Positions 45,344 to 56,577 of a stretch of 64,000 nucleotides of DNA are shown piece after piece (the stretch's first letter is position 1; each line of letters starts with the position of its first letter). Source of the stretch: Pseudomonas weihenstephanensis (GTDB taxonomy: Bacteria > Pseudomonadota > Gammaproteobacteria > Pseudomonadales > Pseudomonadaceae); contig NZ_JYLF01000001.1 in assembly GCF_001043055.1 (NCBI RefSeq), positions 744,001 through 808,000 on the forward strand. Direction: 5' to 3'. The notes below the pieces were generated by a model. That model saw only the letters and a list, made by a program, of their open reading frames with translations, made no database searches and was not told where the DNA came from. Position numbers and translations under genes: made by a program.

Positions 45344-46282
45344 ATGTCTACATCCCTCGCATTCGTCTTTCCAGGGCAGGGTTCGCAGTCCCTCGGCATG
45401 TTGGCCGAGCTGGGCGCGGAACACCCGCTGGTCCTGGAAACATTTAAAGAAGCTTCTGATGCTCTGGGTTACGACCTGTGGGCGTTGACCCAGGTCGGCC
45501 CTGCCGAGAAGCTGAATCAAACAGATATCACCCAGCCCGCCATTTTGACCGCCTCGATTGCCCTGTGGCGTCTGTGGTTGGCAGAAGGCGGCAAGCAGCC
45601 TGATTTTGTTGCTGGCCATAGCTTGGGCGAGTACAGCGCGCTGGTTGCTGCCGGTTGCCTGAGCCTGGCTGATGCCGTGAAGCTCGTTGAGCGTCGCGGT
45701 CGCCTGATGCAAGAAGCTGTTCCTGCCGGTCAAGGCGCCATGGCAGCGATCCTGGGGCTGGACGATGCTGATGTGCTGGCTGCCTGTACTGACGCGGCGC
45801 AAGGCGAAGTGGTTAGTGCGGTTAATTTCAACTCGCCGGGCCAGGTGGTTATTGCCGGAGCCAAGGCGGCTGTTGAGCGCGCCATGGAGCTGTGCAAGGC
45901 CAAGGGCGCCAAGCGTGCGCTGCCGCTGCCGGTGAGTGTGCCCTCGCACTGTGAATTGATGCGACCCGCAGCTGAGCGTTTTGCCGAGTCGATCCAGGCC
46001 ATTGACTGGAAAATGCCGCAAATCCCGCTGGTGCAGAATGTCAGCGCCGCCGTGGCGAACGATTTGGATACCCTCAAGCGCGACTTGCTTGAGCAGCTGT
46101 ACAAGCCTGTGCGCTGGGTTGAATCAGTTCAATGTCTGGCGGCCAATGGCCCGGTCGAGCTGGTTGAATGTGGCCCGGGCAAAGTTCTGGTGGGCATCAG
46201 CAAGCGTTGCGCTGAGGGCATCACCACTCACAACTTGAATACCCCAGACGCCTTCGCTGCCGCTCGTGCGGCACTGGCCTGA
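45344..46282 (+). CDS. fabD: Malonyl-CoA-ACP transacylase FabD
   Basis: The 312-residue enzyme loads malonyl groups on ACP to start fatty-acid elongation. FPGQGSQSLGML, the nucleophile motif GHSLGEYSALV and the catalytic histidine in SVPSHCELM are present. AGGGG lies seven bases before ATG 45344; an upstream ATG at 45284 lacks this. fabG follows 16 bases later. Confidence 0.96.
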   Translation: MSTSLAFVFPGQGSQSLGMLAELGAEHPLVLETFKEASDALGYDLWALTQVGPAEKLNQTDITQPAILTASIALWRLWLAEGGKQPDFVAGHSLGEYSALVAAGCLSLADAVKLVERRGRLMQEAVPAGQGAMAAILGLDDADVLAACTDAAQGEVVSAVNFNSPGQVVIAGAKAAVERAMELCKAKGAKRALPLPVSVPSHCELMRPAAERFAESIQAIDWKMPQIPLVQNVSAAVANDLDTLKRDLLEQLYKPVRWVESVQCLAANGPVELVECGPGKVLVGISKRCAEGITTHNLNTPDAFAAARAALA

Positions 46283-46298
46283 ATTAGGAGAAGCCTGC

Positions 46299-47042
46299 AT
46301 GAGCTTGCAAGGTAAAGTTGCACTGGTAACGGGCGCTAGCCGTGGCATTGGCCAGGCGATCGCATTGGAGTTGGGTCGTCAGGGCGCCATTGTCATTGGC
46401 ACTGCCACCACTGCTTCGGGTGCTGAGCGCATTGCTGCCACGCTGAAAGAAAACGGCGTTCAGGGCACGGGCATGGAACTCAATGTCACGGATGCAGATT
46501 CCGTTGCCGCCGTGCTGAACAGCATTCAGGAGCAGTTCGGCGCGCCGGCGATCCTGGTCAATAATGCTGGCATCACCCGCGATAACCTGATGATGCGCAT
46601 GAAAGACGACGAATGGCATGATGTTATCGATACCAACTTGAACAGTCTGTTTCGCCTCTCCAAGGGTGTTTTGCGCGGCATGACCAAGGCGCGTTGGGGA
46701 CGAATTATCAACATTGGCTCTGTTGTGGGTGCCATGGGCAACGCAGGCCAAGTAAACTATGCCGCCGCCAAGGCCGGCCTCGAAGGTTTCAGCCGTGCTC
46801 TGGCGCGTGAAGTGGGTTCGCGCTCAATCACTGTCAACTCGGTGGCTCCTGGGTTTATCGATACCGACATGACCCGCGAGTTGCCGCAAGCACAGCGTGA
46901 AGCCTTGCAGACGCAGATTCCGCTGGGTCGTTTGGGTCAGGCTCAAGAGATCGCGAACGTGGTCGCTTTCCTGGCTTCGGACGGTGCAGCTTACGTGACT
47001 GGGGCTACAATTCCGGTCAACGGCGGGATGTACATGAGTTAA
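46299..47042 (+). CDS. fabG: 3-oxoacyl-ACP reductase FabG
   Basis: The 247-residue short-chain dehydrogenase reduces 3-oxoacyl-ACP with NADPH. The Rossmann motif TGASRGIG, NNAG, and the Ser-Tyr-Lys triad (INIGS, then VNYAAAKAG) are visible. It ends VNGGMYMS. AGGAG precedes ATG 46299. It is part of the fabD-fabG-acpP-fabF order. Confidence 0.97.
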   Translation: MSLQGKVALVTGASRGIGQAIALELGRQGAIVIGTATTASGAERIAATLKENGVQGTGMELNVTDADSVAAVLNSIQEQFGAPAILVNNAGITRDNLMMRMKDDEWHDVIDTNLNSLFRLSKGVLRGMTKARWGRIINIGSVVGAMGNAGQVNYAAAKAGLEGFSRALAREVGSRSITVNSVAPGFIDTDMTRELPQAQREALQTQIPLGRLGQAQEIANVVAFLASDGAAYVTGATIPVNGGMYMS

Positions 47043-47153
47043 ATGTGACGGATTGCTGCAAAAAAATGTCATACGAGCTGTCTAAAATCCGTTATAAAGC
47101 TGCAATCTTTTTATAGGCAGCCGGTTGTAGCGGGGTAGGTGCAAAGCTTTCAG

Positions 47154-47181
47154 TTGAAAAACTGAAAAGTCTTTCGATACA
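47154..47181 (+). promoter_or_regulatory. Candidate acpP promoter overlapping a GAAA-loop hairpin
   Basis: TTGAAA (47154-47159) and GATACA (47176-47181) are 16 bases apart. The -35 lies in the loop of a hairpin, TTTCAGTT-GAAA-AACTGAAA (47148-47167). acpP needs higher expression than its neighbours, so its own promoter is expected. Confidence 0.5.
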
Positions 47182-47233
47182 CTTGCCCACTGGCCAGCTG
47201 CCTGAATTTGTCCATTAGGAGTGAAAACAAGGT

Positions 47234-47470
47234 ATGAGCACCATCGAAGAACGCGTCAAGAAAATCGTTGCCGAGCAACTGGGCGTTAAAGAAGAAGAAG
47301 TGACCAACGCTGCTTCCTTCGTTGAAGACCTGGGTGCCGACTCCCTTGACACTGTTGAGCTTGTGATGGCTCTGGAAGAGGAATTCGAGACCGAAATTCC
47401 TGATGAAGAAGCTGAAAAGATCACTACTGTACAAGCTGCTATCGATTACGTTACTGCCCACCAGGCGTAA
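47234..47470 (+). CDS. acpP: Acyl carrier protein
   Basis: The 78-residue acidic protein carries growing acyl chains. The 4'-phosphopantetheine attachment serine is in [17 protein letters not shown] before ATG 47234 is strong and codon use is highly biased, fitting an abundant protein. A terminator follows, before fabF. Confidence 0.98.
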   Translation: MSTIEERVKKIVAEQLGVKEEEVTNAASFVEDLGADSLDTVELVMALEEEFETEIPDEEAEKITTVQAAIDYVTAHQA

Positions 47471-47500
47471 TAGTTTGTAATCGTTACATGCTGTCATGGA

Positions 47501-47536
47501 AAAACCGCACTGCCACTATGGCGTGCGGTTTTTTCT
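47501..47536 (+). terminator. Terminator (partial) between acpP and fabF
   Basis: AAAACCGCAC (47501-47510) pairs with GTGCGGTTTT (47523-47532), followed by further T. It probably limits read-through from acpP into fabF. Confidence 0.85.
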
Positions 47537-47581
47537 TTAGGCTTGATGCAAAGTGTCGTCAATAGAATAAAGGAGAGTGCT

Positions 47582-48826
47582 GTGTCGCGTAGACGCGTCG
47601 TAGTCACCGGTATGGGGATGTTGTCGCCACTGGGTGCGGATGTTCCGAGCACCTGGCAAGGCATTCTGGCAGGCCGAAGTGGCATTGGTCTGATCGAACA
47701 CACGGATCTTTCTGCCTATTCCACCCGTTTTGGCGGCTCGGTACAGGGCTTTAACGTTGAGGATTACCTCTCCGTCAAAGAAGCCCGAAAACTTGACCTG
47801 TTTATTCAATACGGTTTGGCAGCTGGTTTTCAGGCAATACGAAATGCTGGCCTGGAAGTCACGGATGCCAATCGTGAGCGTATTGGTGTGGCAATGGGGT
47901 CGGGTATTGGGGGATTGACCAATATCGAAGAAACCAGCCGTACCTTGCACGAACAAGGCCCGCGACGGATTTCTCCGTTTTTTGTGCCTGGCTCGATCAT
48001 CAATATGATTTCCGGTTTTCTGTCTATCCACTTGGGTACACAGGGACCTAACTACGCCATTTCGACAGCGTGTACCACGGGTACGCATTGCATCGGTATG
48101 GCGGCGCGCAACATTGCCTACGGCGAAGCCGATGTGATGATTGCCGGCGGTGCTGAAATGGCCGCATGCGGTTTGGGCATGGGCGGCTTTGGTGCCTCGC
48201 GTGCGCTATCGACCCGCAACGATGACCCGACGCGTGCCAGCCGTCCCTGGGACAAAGGCCGTGATGGCTTCGTGCTGTCTGATGGCGCCGGTGCACTGGT
48301 GCTTGAAGAGCTTGAACACGCCAAGGCGCGTGGCGCGACGATCTATGCCGAGCTGATTGGCTTCGGGATGAGCGGCGACGCGTATCACATGACCTCGCCC
48401 CCGGCGGATGGCGCAGGCGCTGCACGCTGCATCACCAATGCCTTGCGTGATGCCAGGGTGAACATCGATCAAGTGCAGTACATCAATGCCCACGGTACGT
48501 CGACGCCTGCCGGTGACCTGGCGGAAGTGTCGGCGATCAAGTCGGTGTTCGGTGATCACGCCTACAACTTGGCGGTCAGTTCGACCAAATCGATGACCGG
48601 GCACTTGTTGGGTGCTGCTGGCGCGGTTGAGGCAATTTTCAGCGTGCTGGCGATTAACAGTCAGATTGCCCCGCCGACCATCAACCTGGACGAGCCTGAT
48701 GAAGGCTGCGATCTGGACTTCGTGCCGCACACGCCGCGTGAAATGCCGATCGATGTCGTACTGTCCAATTCGTTCGGGTTTGGCGGCACCAACGGCTCAC
48801 TGGTTTTCCGCCGGTTCGCCGAGTGA
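47582..48826 (+). CDS. fabF: Beta-ketoacyl-ACP synthase II FabF
   Basis: The 414-residue condensing enzyme elongates acyl-ACP. The catalytic cysteine lies in [10 protein letters not shown] and the two histidines in [11 protein letters not shown] and [22 protein letters not shown] closes the fold. The start is GTG 47582, with AGGAG six bases upstream and the family N-terminus [12 protein letters not shown]. Earlier in-frame ATGs are not supported. Its stop overlaps pabC (TGATG). Confidence 0.97.
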   Translation: MSRRRVVVTGMGMLSPLGADVPSTWQGILAGRSGIGLIEHTDLSAYSTRFGGSVQGFNVEDYLSVKEARKLDLFIQYGLAAGFQAIRNAGLEVTDANRERIGVAMGSGIGGLTNIEETSRTLHEQGPRRISPFFVPGSIINMISGFLSIHLGTQGPNYAISTACTTGTHCIGMAARNIAYGEADVMIAGGAEMAACGLGMGGFGASRALSTRNDDPTRASRPWDKGRDGFVLSDGAGALVLEELEHAKARGATIYAELIGFGMSGDAYHMTSPPADGAGAARCITNALRDARVNIDQVQYINAHGTSTPAGDLAEVSAIKSVFGDHAYNLAVSSTKSMTGHLLGAAGAVEAIFSVLAINSQIAPPTINLDEPDEGCDLDFVPHTPREMPIDVVLSNSFGFGGTNGSLVFRRFAE

Positions 48827-49644
48827 TGCACAGCTGGGTCGACGGTCTGACAGCGCACGGTTTATCGTCGCTCAAGGACCGTGGGCTGGCCTACGGCGAC
48901 GGTCTGTTTGAGACCGTCGCCGTCAAGGCCGGGCGGCCGGTGTTGCTGGAGCTGCACATGCAGCGCCTGGTGCGGGGCTGCTCACGACTGGCGATTACTG
49001 CGGATCAGTCACTGATTCGCAGTGAAGTGCTGGCGTATGCACAGGCGATGGGCGAGGGCGTTCTCAAGCTCATCCTGACCCGCGGCGACAGCCTGCGCGG
49101 TTATGCCGCGTGCCCCGAGGCTCAGCCTCGCAGAATTCTGCAAGCCAGCCCTGCGCCGGCTTATCCCCTAGCGCACGCCCTTGAAGGTGTTCAGTTATTT
49201 GACTGCACCACGCGATTGGCTGAGCAACCGCTGCTGGCGGGACTTAAGCATCTCAATCGGTTGGAGCAAGTCATTGCCCGTTCGGAATGGCAAGACCCGA
49301 CTTACGCCGAAGGCTTGATGCGTGACACCTCGGGACGCGTGATCGAGGGCGTGTTCAGTAACCTGTTTTTAGTGCGTGACGGGGTGTTGATCACCGCCGA
49401 CCTGCAACGCTGTGGGGTGGCGGGTGTGATGCGTGCTGCATTACTGAGCGAGGCCGAGCGCCTGGCGATCCCGTGTCATGTCACTGATATCAGCGTTGAG
49501 CAGCTTCAACAGGCGGATGAACTCTTTGTCTGCAACAGCGTGTACGGCATTTGGCCTGTACGGGGTGTTGCTGGTCTGAGCTGGCCGGTGGGGCCACTCA
49601 CCCGTAAACTGCAAAGCATTGCCCGCACCCTATTGGATGTTTGA
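48826..49644 (+). CDS. pabC: Aminodeoxychorismate lyase PabC
   Basis: The 272-residue pyridoxal-phosphate enzyme releases 4-aminobenzoate for folate synthesis. The fold-type IV motifs are RGLAYGDGLFETVAV, the PLP lysine in GLKHLNRLEQ and GRVIEGVFSNLFLV. It starts at ATG 48826, one base inside the fabF stop, and mltG follows four bases after its end. Confidence 0.93.
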   Translation: MHSWVDGLTAHGLSSLKDRGLAYGDGLFETVAVKAGRPVLLELHMQRLVRGCSRLAITADQSLIRSEVLAYAQAMGEGVLKLILTRGDSLRGYAACPEAQPRRILQASPAPAYPLAHALEGVQLFDCTTRLAEQPLLAGLKHLNRLEQVIARSEWQDPTYAEGLMRDTSGRVIEGVFSNLFLVRDGVLITADLQRCGVAGVMRAALLSEAERLAIPCHVTDISVEQLQQADELFVCNSVYGIWPVRGVAGLSWPVGPLTRKLQSIARTLLDV

Positions 49645-49647
49645 TTC

Positions 49648-52373
<2,726 letters not shown>

Positions 52374-52405
52374 GTTGATTCACATTTTTAAGCAGGTGAT
52401 TTTCC

Positions 52406-53191
52406 ATGCTCGTTGACTCCCACTGCCATCTTGATCGCCTTGATCTGAGTGCCCACGACGGTTCGCTGGACGCCGCCCTGCAAGCGGCGCGTGATCGCGG
52501 GGTGGGGCATTTTCTGTGCATTGGCGTCAGCGCTGACAACGCGGCCGATGTCAAAGCCCTGACCGAGCGTTATAGCGATGTGGACTGTTCGGTGGGCGTG
52601 CACCCGCTGGACGTGCAACCGGGCGCCGCTCCGGCATTGGACTGGCTGCTGAGCGAGCTGAATCACCCGCAGGTGGTGGCGATTGGCGAAACCGGCCTGG
52701 ATTATCACTACGAACCTGAAGCGGCCGAGTTGCAGCAGTTGTCGTTTCGCGTTCACTTGCAAGCCGCGCAGCAAACCGGCAAACCGGTCGTGGTGCATAC
52801 CCGTGGCGCACGTGCAGACACCCTGGCGCTGCTGCGCGAAGCCGCATTGCCGCAGGCCGGTGTGTTGCATTGTTTTACCGAAGACTGGGATATGGCCAAG
52901 GCGGCGCTGGACCTGGGTTTTTACATTTCGCTTTCCGGCATCGTGACGTTCCGCAACGCCGACGCCCTGCGAGACGTGGCGCGCCAAGTGCCGGCCGATC
53001 GTTTGCTGGTGGAGACTGACTCGCCGTACCTGGCGCCGATTCCTTACCGGGGCAAGCCCAACCTGCCGCAGTACGTACGTGAAGTGGCAGAGTTTCTGGC
53101 CATGTTGCGCGGTGAGTCCTACGAGCGTTTTGCCGAGCAGACCACCGAAAACTTCCAGCGCCTGTTCCCGCTGGCGCGGGTCCAACACTGA
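52406..53191 (+). CDS. TatD-family metal-dependent hydrolase
   Basis: The 261-residue TIM-barrel hydrolase is close to YcfH. Metal ligands are visible in DSHCHLD, GETGLDYHY, VVVHTRG, HCFTE and ETDSPYLAP. Relatives have nuclease activity; the physiological role is not settled. It is the last gene before the sRNA region. Confidence 0.93.
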   Translation: MLVDSHCHLDRLDLSAHDGSLDAALQAARDRGVGHFLCIGVSADNAADVKALTERYSDVDCSVGVHPLDVQPGAAPALDWLLSELNHPQVVAIGETGLDYHYEPEAAELQQLSFRVHLQAAQQTGKPVVVHTRGARADTLALLREAALPQAGVLHCFTEDWDMAKAALDLGFYISLSGIVTFRNADALRDVARQVPADRLLVETDSPYLAPIPYRGKPNLPQYVREVAEFLAMLRGESYERFAEQTTENFQRLFPLARVQH

Positions 53192-53209
53192 CCCGTCGGC
53201 AAAAAAGAC

Positions 53210-53324
53210 AAAAAAAACCCGGGCTCTGGGGGAATCCGGGTTAAGACCATTAGGAGTAAAACAAAGGCGCACACTCCGTTGTGACCCTTATCGGCGAAGC
53301 ATTTGGGGGGTATGTCACGCCGAC
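53210..53324 (-). ncRNA. rgsA: Small RNA RgsA (P16)
   Basis: In P. aeruginosa the RpoS- and GacA-dependent sRNA rgsA lies in the gap before the PA2957-type tetR gene, as here. A minus-strand transcript is supported by a sigma-S-like -10 (CAATACTTAG, 53337-53328) and by a strong terminator, AACCCGG (53242-53236) with CCGGGTT (53222-53216), then a U-run to 53210. The predicted RNA is about 115 bases, near the reported size, with a C-rich stretch CCCCCC after its first 15 bases. It is implicated in oxidative-stress tolerance. The identity rests on position and signals, not on alignment. Confidence 0.72.
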
Positions 53325-53530
53325 ACCCTAAGTATTGGTCAGCTTTGTAGGGCGTCCAGTCGGCATTGATCATTTTTTAAACAGATTTGGAATACCCGTG
53401 ATTCGTTTGAGTACGCATTGTGCTGGGCATTATTCATCCGCAGACATCGATAGGCAGGATGATCCGTGCAATTTAGCGTGACTTAGGCATAATACCGGGC
53501 TTCGATTTTGACCCCTACAGACCTTTTCTT
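53325..53530. other. Intergenic stretch between rgsA and tetR
   Basis: About 200 bases hold the rgsA promoter and the tetR promoter region. CATAAT near 53487 is a possible tetR -10. No gene or repeat was recognised. Confidence 0.4.
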
Positions 53531-54172
53531 ATGCACAAAGAACCCCGTAAGGTCCGTGAGTTTCGTCGCCGCGAGCAAGAAATTCTCGATACCGCGCTCA
53601 AACTGTTCCTCGAACAGGGTGAAGACAGCGTCACCGTCGAGATGATTGCGGATGCCGTCGGCATCGGTAAAGGCACGATCTACAAGCATTTCAAGTCCAA
53701 GGCCGAGATCTATCTGCGCCTGATGCTCGACTATGAGCGTGATTTGAACGAGCTGCTGCATTCCGCCGATGTGGATAAAGACAAAGAAGCGCTGTCGCGC
53801 GCCTACTTTGAATTTCGCATGCGTGACCCTCAGCGTTATCGGTTGTTTGATCGCCTTGAAGAGAAGGTGGTCAAAGGTAATCAGGTGCCTGAGTTGATCG
53901 AAGAGCTGCATAAAATCCGTGCGTCGAATTTTGAGCGCCTCACGCTCCTGATCAAAGGTCGGATCAGCGAAGGCAAGCTCGAAGACGTACCGCCTTATTT
54001 CCACTACTGCGCTGCCTGGGCGCTGGTTCACGGCGCGGTGGCGCTGTACCACTCGCCGTTCTGGAGCAATGTCCTGGAAGATCAGGAAGGTTTTTTCCAG
54101 TTCCTGATGGACATCGGTGTGCGCATGGGTAACAAGCGCAAGCGCGATACAGACACCCCGGCTGTCGAGTAA
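53531..54172 (+). CDS. TetR-family regulator (PA2957-like)
   Basis: The 213-residue protein has an N-terminal TetR helix-turn-helix (MIADAVGIGKGTIYKHFKSK, residues 35-55) and a long C-terminal ligand domain. It matches the position of the P. aeruginosa PA2957 regulator. Its ligand and targets are unknown. The C-terminal tail is basic (GNKRKRD). Confidence 0.93.
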   Translation: MHKEPRKVREFRRREQEILDTALKLFLEQGEDSVTVEMIADAVGIGKGTIYKHFKSKAEIYLRLMLDYERDLNELLHSADVDKDKEALSRAYFEFRMRDPQRYRLFDRLEEKVVKGNQVPELIEELHKIRASNFERLTLLIKGRISEGKLEDVPPYFHYCAAWALVHGAVALYHSPFWSNVLEDQEGFFQFLMDIGVRMGNKRKRDTDTPAVE

Positions 54173-54295
54173 CGCCGTCGGTTCACCGCGCATGGCGCTT
54201 TGCCGTGCCGCCTATACTCAGGTGTAGGTCTTGCCAAAACCTGATACATGAGTCAGGTTTTGGGGCGTCCTACTTCCCTCGTGCCGGAGTCATCC

Positions 54296-55264
54296 ATGAT
54301 TGTTGACCGCCAAGGCAGACAATTTCGCAACTTGCGCATTAGTCTGACCTCCGCTTGCAACTATGCCTGCACCTACTGCGTGCCGAACGGCAAGCGATTA
54401 GTGGCGGCGCAGGATGAGTTGTCAGCTCAAGTAATGGCGCGTGGCGTGGCGTATCTGATTGAAGCGGCCGGAATTGAGCGTTTACGTATTACCGGCGGCG
54501 AGCCGTTGGTCAGTCCCAAGCTGGAAACCTTCATGCGCGAAGTCGGGCAGTTGGGCCTGAGTGATATCAGCCTGACCACCAATGGCCAATTGCTCACGCG
54601 CAAATTACCGTTGCTGCTGGACGCGGGCATACGCCGCCTCAATGTGTCCCTCGACACCCTCAACCCCGACGCTTTTCGCAGCATTGCCCGCGGCGGCGAT
54701 TTGGCGACCGTGCTCAATGGCCTGCAACACGCCAGCGAGGCGGGGATGAAGATCAAGGTCAATATGGTGCCCTTGCGGGGTCAGAACCTGGATCAGGTCC
54801 TGCCGCTGTTGGAGTACTGCCTTGAGCGAGGGTTCGAACTGCGCTTTATCGAACTGATGCGCATGGGCCATCTGGCCAGCGATGGCAATGCGTTTTTGCA
54901 TCAGTTTGTGAGCTTGCAGCAATTGCTTGAGCTGATTGGCGAGCGGCACGACTACCTGCAAGCCGATGCGCCGATTGATGCCACGGCCGTGCGCTATCAG
55001 ATCCCGGGCCGGGGGTATTTCGGTGTGATTGCCAACGAGAGTGTCCCGTTTTGTCGGACGTGTTCGCGGTTGCGCCTTTCATCGACCGGCTGGTTGCACG
55101 GGTGTTTATCGTCGAGTAATCGTCATTACGTCGGGGATTTGCTCAACAAGCCCCGGCACGAAGCGTTGCCGGCGTTGCAAGGTTTGTTGATGAAAGCCTT
55201 GGGTGACAAGCAGGACGTCGCCTTTTCGGGGGGGGCCACGGTGATGAAAATCATTGGTGGTTGA
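54296..55264 (+). CDS. moaA: GTP 3',8-cyclase MoaA
   Basis: The 322-residue radical-SAM enzyme starts molybdopterin synthesis by cyclising GTP. The N-terminal 4Fe-4S motif is CNYACTYC; the C-terminal cluster is CRTCSRLRLSSTGWLHGC (CxxC-x13-C); the protein ends in the functional Gly-Gly. GGAG precedes ATG 54296; an ATG at 54248 is in frame but adds an atypical extension. Other moa genes are not linked here, so this is a solitary copy. Confidence 0.93.
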   Translation: MIVDRQGRQFRNLRISLTSACNYACTYCVPNGKRLVAAQDELSAQVMARGVAYLIEAAGIERLRITGGEPLVSPKLETFMREVGQLGLSDISLTTNGQLLTRKLPLLLDAGIRRLNVSLDTLNPDAFRSIARGGDLATVLNGLQHASEAGMKIKVNMVPLRGQNLDQVLPLLEYCLERGFELRFIELMRMGHLASDGNAFLHQFVSLQQLLELIGERHDYLQADAPIDATAVRYQIPGRGYFGVIANESVPFCRTCSRLRLSSTGWLHGCLSSSNRHYVGDLLNKPRHEALPALQGLLMKALGDKQDVAFSGGATVMKIIGG

Positions 55265-55365
55265 TGTGTGTGTCCTGCGATGTTCAGCTTCGGCTCAAAC
55301 TGGCGCGCAAACTGCATTACGCGGCTATTCGCCGGTTTTTTGTCACCGGCCATCGGGAGATCGTG

Positions 55366-55971
55366 ATGCGTAGTCTGTTTGTGTTGCTGGCTTTTTTGGC
55401 GCTGGGTGGTTGCATGAAGGTCAGCGACCTGGGCGAAGGCGCGCGCTATCAAATGAGTGACGCCGGTTTGCTCGACCACAGCAACACGCGTCGCAGCAAT
55501 TCGCTGCGCATCCAGCCCGACTCCTTCATTTACATTGCTCAAGGCCCGTTTAAGCCCATCGGCGACCCTTACGTGCGGCCCAACGTTGTGGCAGAAGAAG
55601 CCTACAGTGGTTTTATCGAATACTTCCCGATGGTGCGTCGTGCCAAGGCACCGCTGGGATTGGACGAAGCGATGACTGAAGCCCGGGGTTTTGGCGCGCA
55701 CTATTTGCTCTACACCCGATTTGCCCGTGCCGATGACCGCATTGGCAACAGTGACGAGTGGCTGGACCAGGAAGAAATCAGCCGTTTGGGTATCGACAGT
55801 GGTGTGATTCAGGTGATGTTGATCGAGACCAGCACCCAATACTTGATCGACACGGCCACCATTCGCAGCCGTGGCGGTTTGCTGACGTTTCATGACAACA
55901 AGCCTGCCGACCTGATTGGCCCGCCGCTGGCTAAGTACGCGCGCAGCTTGATAGGCTTGAGCGATCAATAA
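55366..55971 (+). CDS. DUF4823 lipoprotein
   Basis: The 201-residue protein starts with a lipoprotein signal (MRSLFVLLAFLALGGC, lipobox LGGC). The mature part resembles DUF4823 lipoproteins of Pseudomonas. Function unknown. GGGAG seven bases before ATG 55366 fixes the start, and the longer frame from 55261 lacks a signal. It is followed after 15 bases by the DUF1285 gene. Confidence 0.82.
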   Translation: MRSLFVLLAFLALGGCMKVSDLGEGARYQMSDAGLLDHSNTRRSNSLRIQPDSFIYIAQGPFKPIGDPYVRPNVVAEEAYSGFIEYFPMVRRAKAPLGLDEAMTEARGFGAHYLLYTRFARADDRIGNSDEWLDQEEISRLGIDSGVIQVMLIETSTQYLIDTATIRSRGGLLTFHDNKPADLIGPPLAKYARSLIGLSDQ

Positions 55972-55986
55972 ATTCAGGAGGGCAGT

Positions 55987-56556
55987 ATGAGCGAGCCGGT
56001 GGACGTCAGTGGCCTGTTGGCGCAAATCCCCAAGCCCGGCAAAGGTTTGCCGCCGGTTCACTTGTGGGACACCGCATTTTGCGGCGACATCGACATGCGC
56101 ATCGCCCGTGATGGTACTTGGTATTACATGGGAACGCCGATTGGGCGCAAGCCGATGGTCAAGCTGTTCTCAACCATCATTCTCCGTGAGGGTGACGATT
56201 ACTTTCTGATAACACCGGTGGAAAAGGTCGGGATCAAAGTCGATGACGCGCCCTTTGTGGCGGTTACCCTTGAGGTCGAAGGGGTGGGTGAGCAGCAGGT
56301 GTTGCGCTTCACCACGAACGTGGATGAGCAGTTTGAATTGGATCGTGAACACCCGTTGCGGGTGGTGATTGATCCTGTCACTCAAGAGCCTTCGCCTTAC
56401 GTGCGGGTACGACGCAACCTTGAGGCGTTGATCCATCGCAATGTGTTTTACCCGTTGGTCGAGATGGCGCAGACGCTGGTCATTGATGGCCAGCCTTGGC
56501 TGGGCGTGTGGAGCAACGGGGAGTTCTTCCCCATTGCTCCCGCCCCGGCGGGCTAA
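55987..56556 (+). CDS. DUF1285 protein
   Basis: The 189-residue soluble protein matches DUF1285 ([44 protein letters not shown]). The family has a known fold but no assigned function. CAGGAG precedes the ATG. It is cotranscribed with the DUF4823 lipoprotein and converges on the alcohol dehydrogenase, with four bases between stop codons. Confidence 0.88.
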   Translation: MSEPVDVSGLLAQIPKPGKGLPPVHLWDTAFCGDIDMRIARDGTWYYMGTPIGRKPMVKLFSTIILREGDDYFLITPVEKVGIKVDDAPFVAVTLEVEGVGEQQVLRFTTNVDEQFELDREHPLRVVIDPVTQEPSPYVRVRRNLEALIHRNVFYPLVEMAQTLVIDGQPWLGVWSNGEFFPIAPAPAG

Positions 56557-56577
56557 ACGCTTAGGCTTTCAGCGTTT
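56555..56577. terminator. Terminator built over both stop codons of a convergent pair
   Basis: AAACGCT (56555-56561) pairs with AGCGTTT (56571-56577). The left arm includes the last bases of the DUF1285 stop and the first base of the adh stop. The short T-run on the right suits the rightward gene. Confidence 0.65.

Noticed and set aside
53216..53242. Rightward terminator of tatD
   Set aside because: The U-run lies on the minus-strand side, so the hairpin primarily ends the leftward rgsA transcript.
53079..53369. Small open frames over the tatD end and the rgsA region
   Set aside because: They overlap tatD or the predicted sRNA in other frames and show no coding character.
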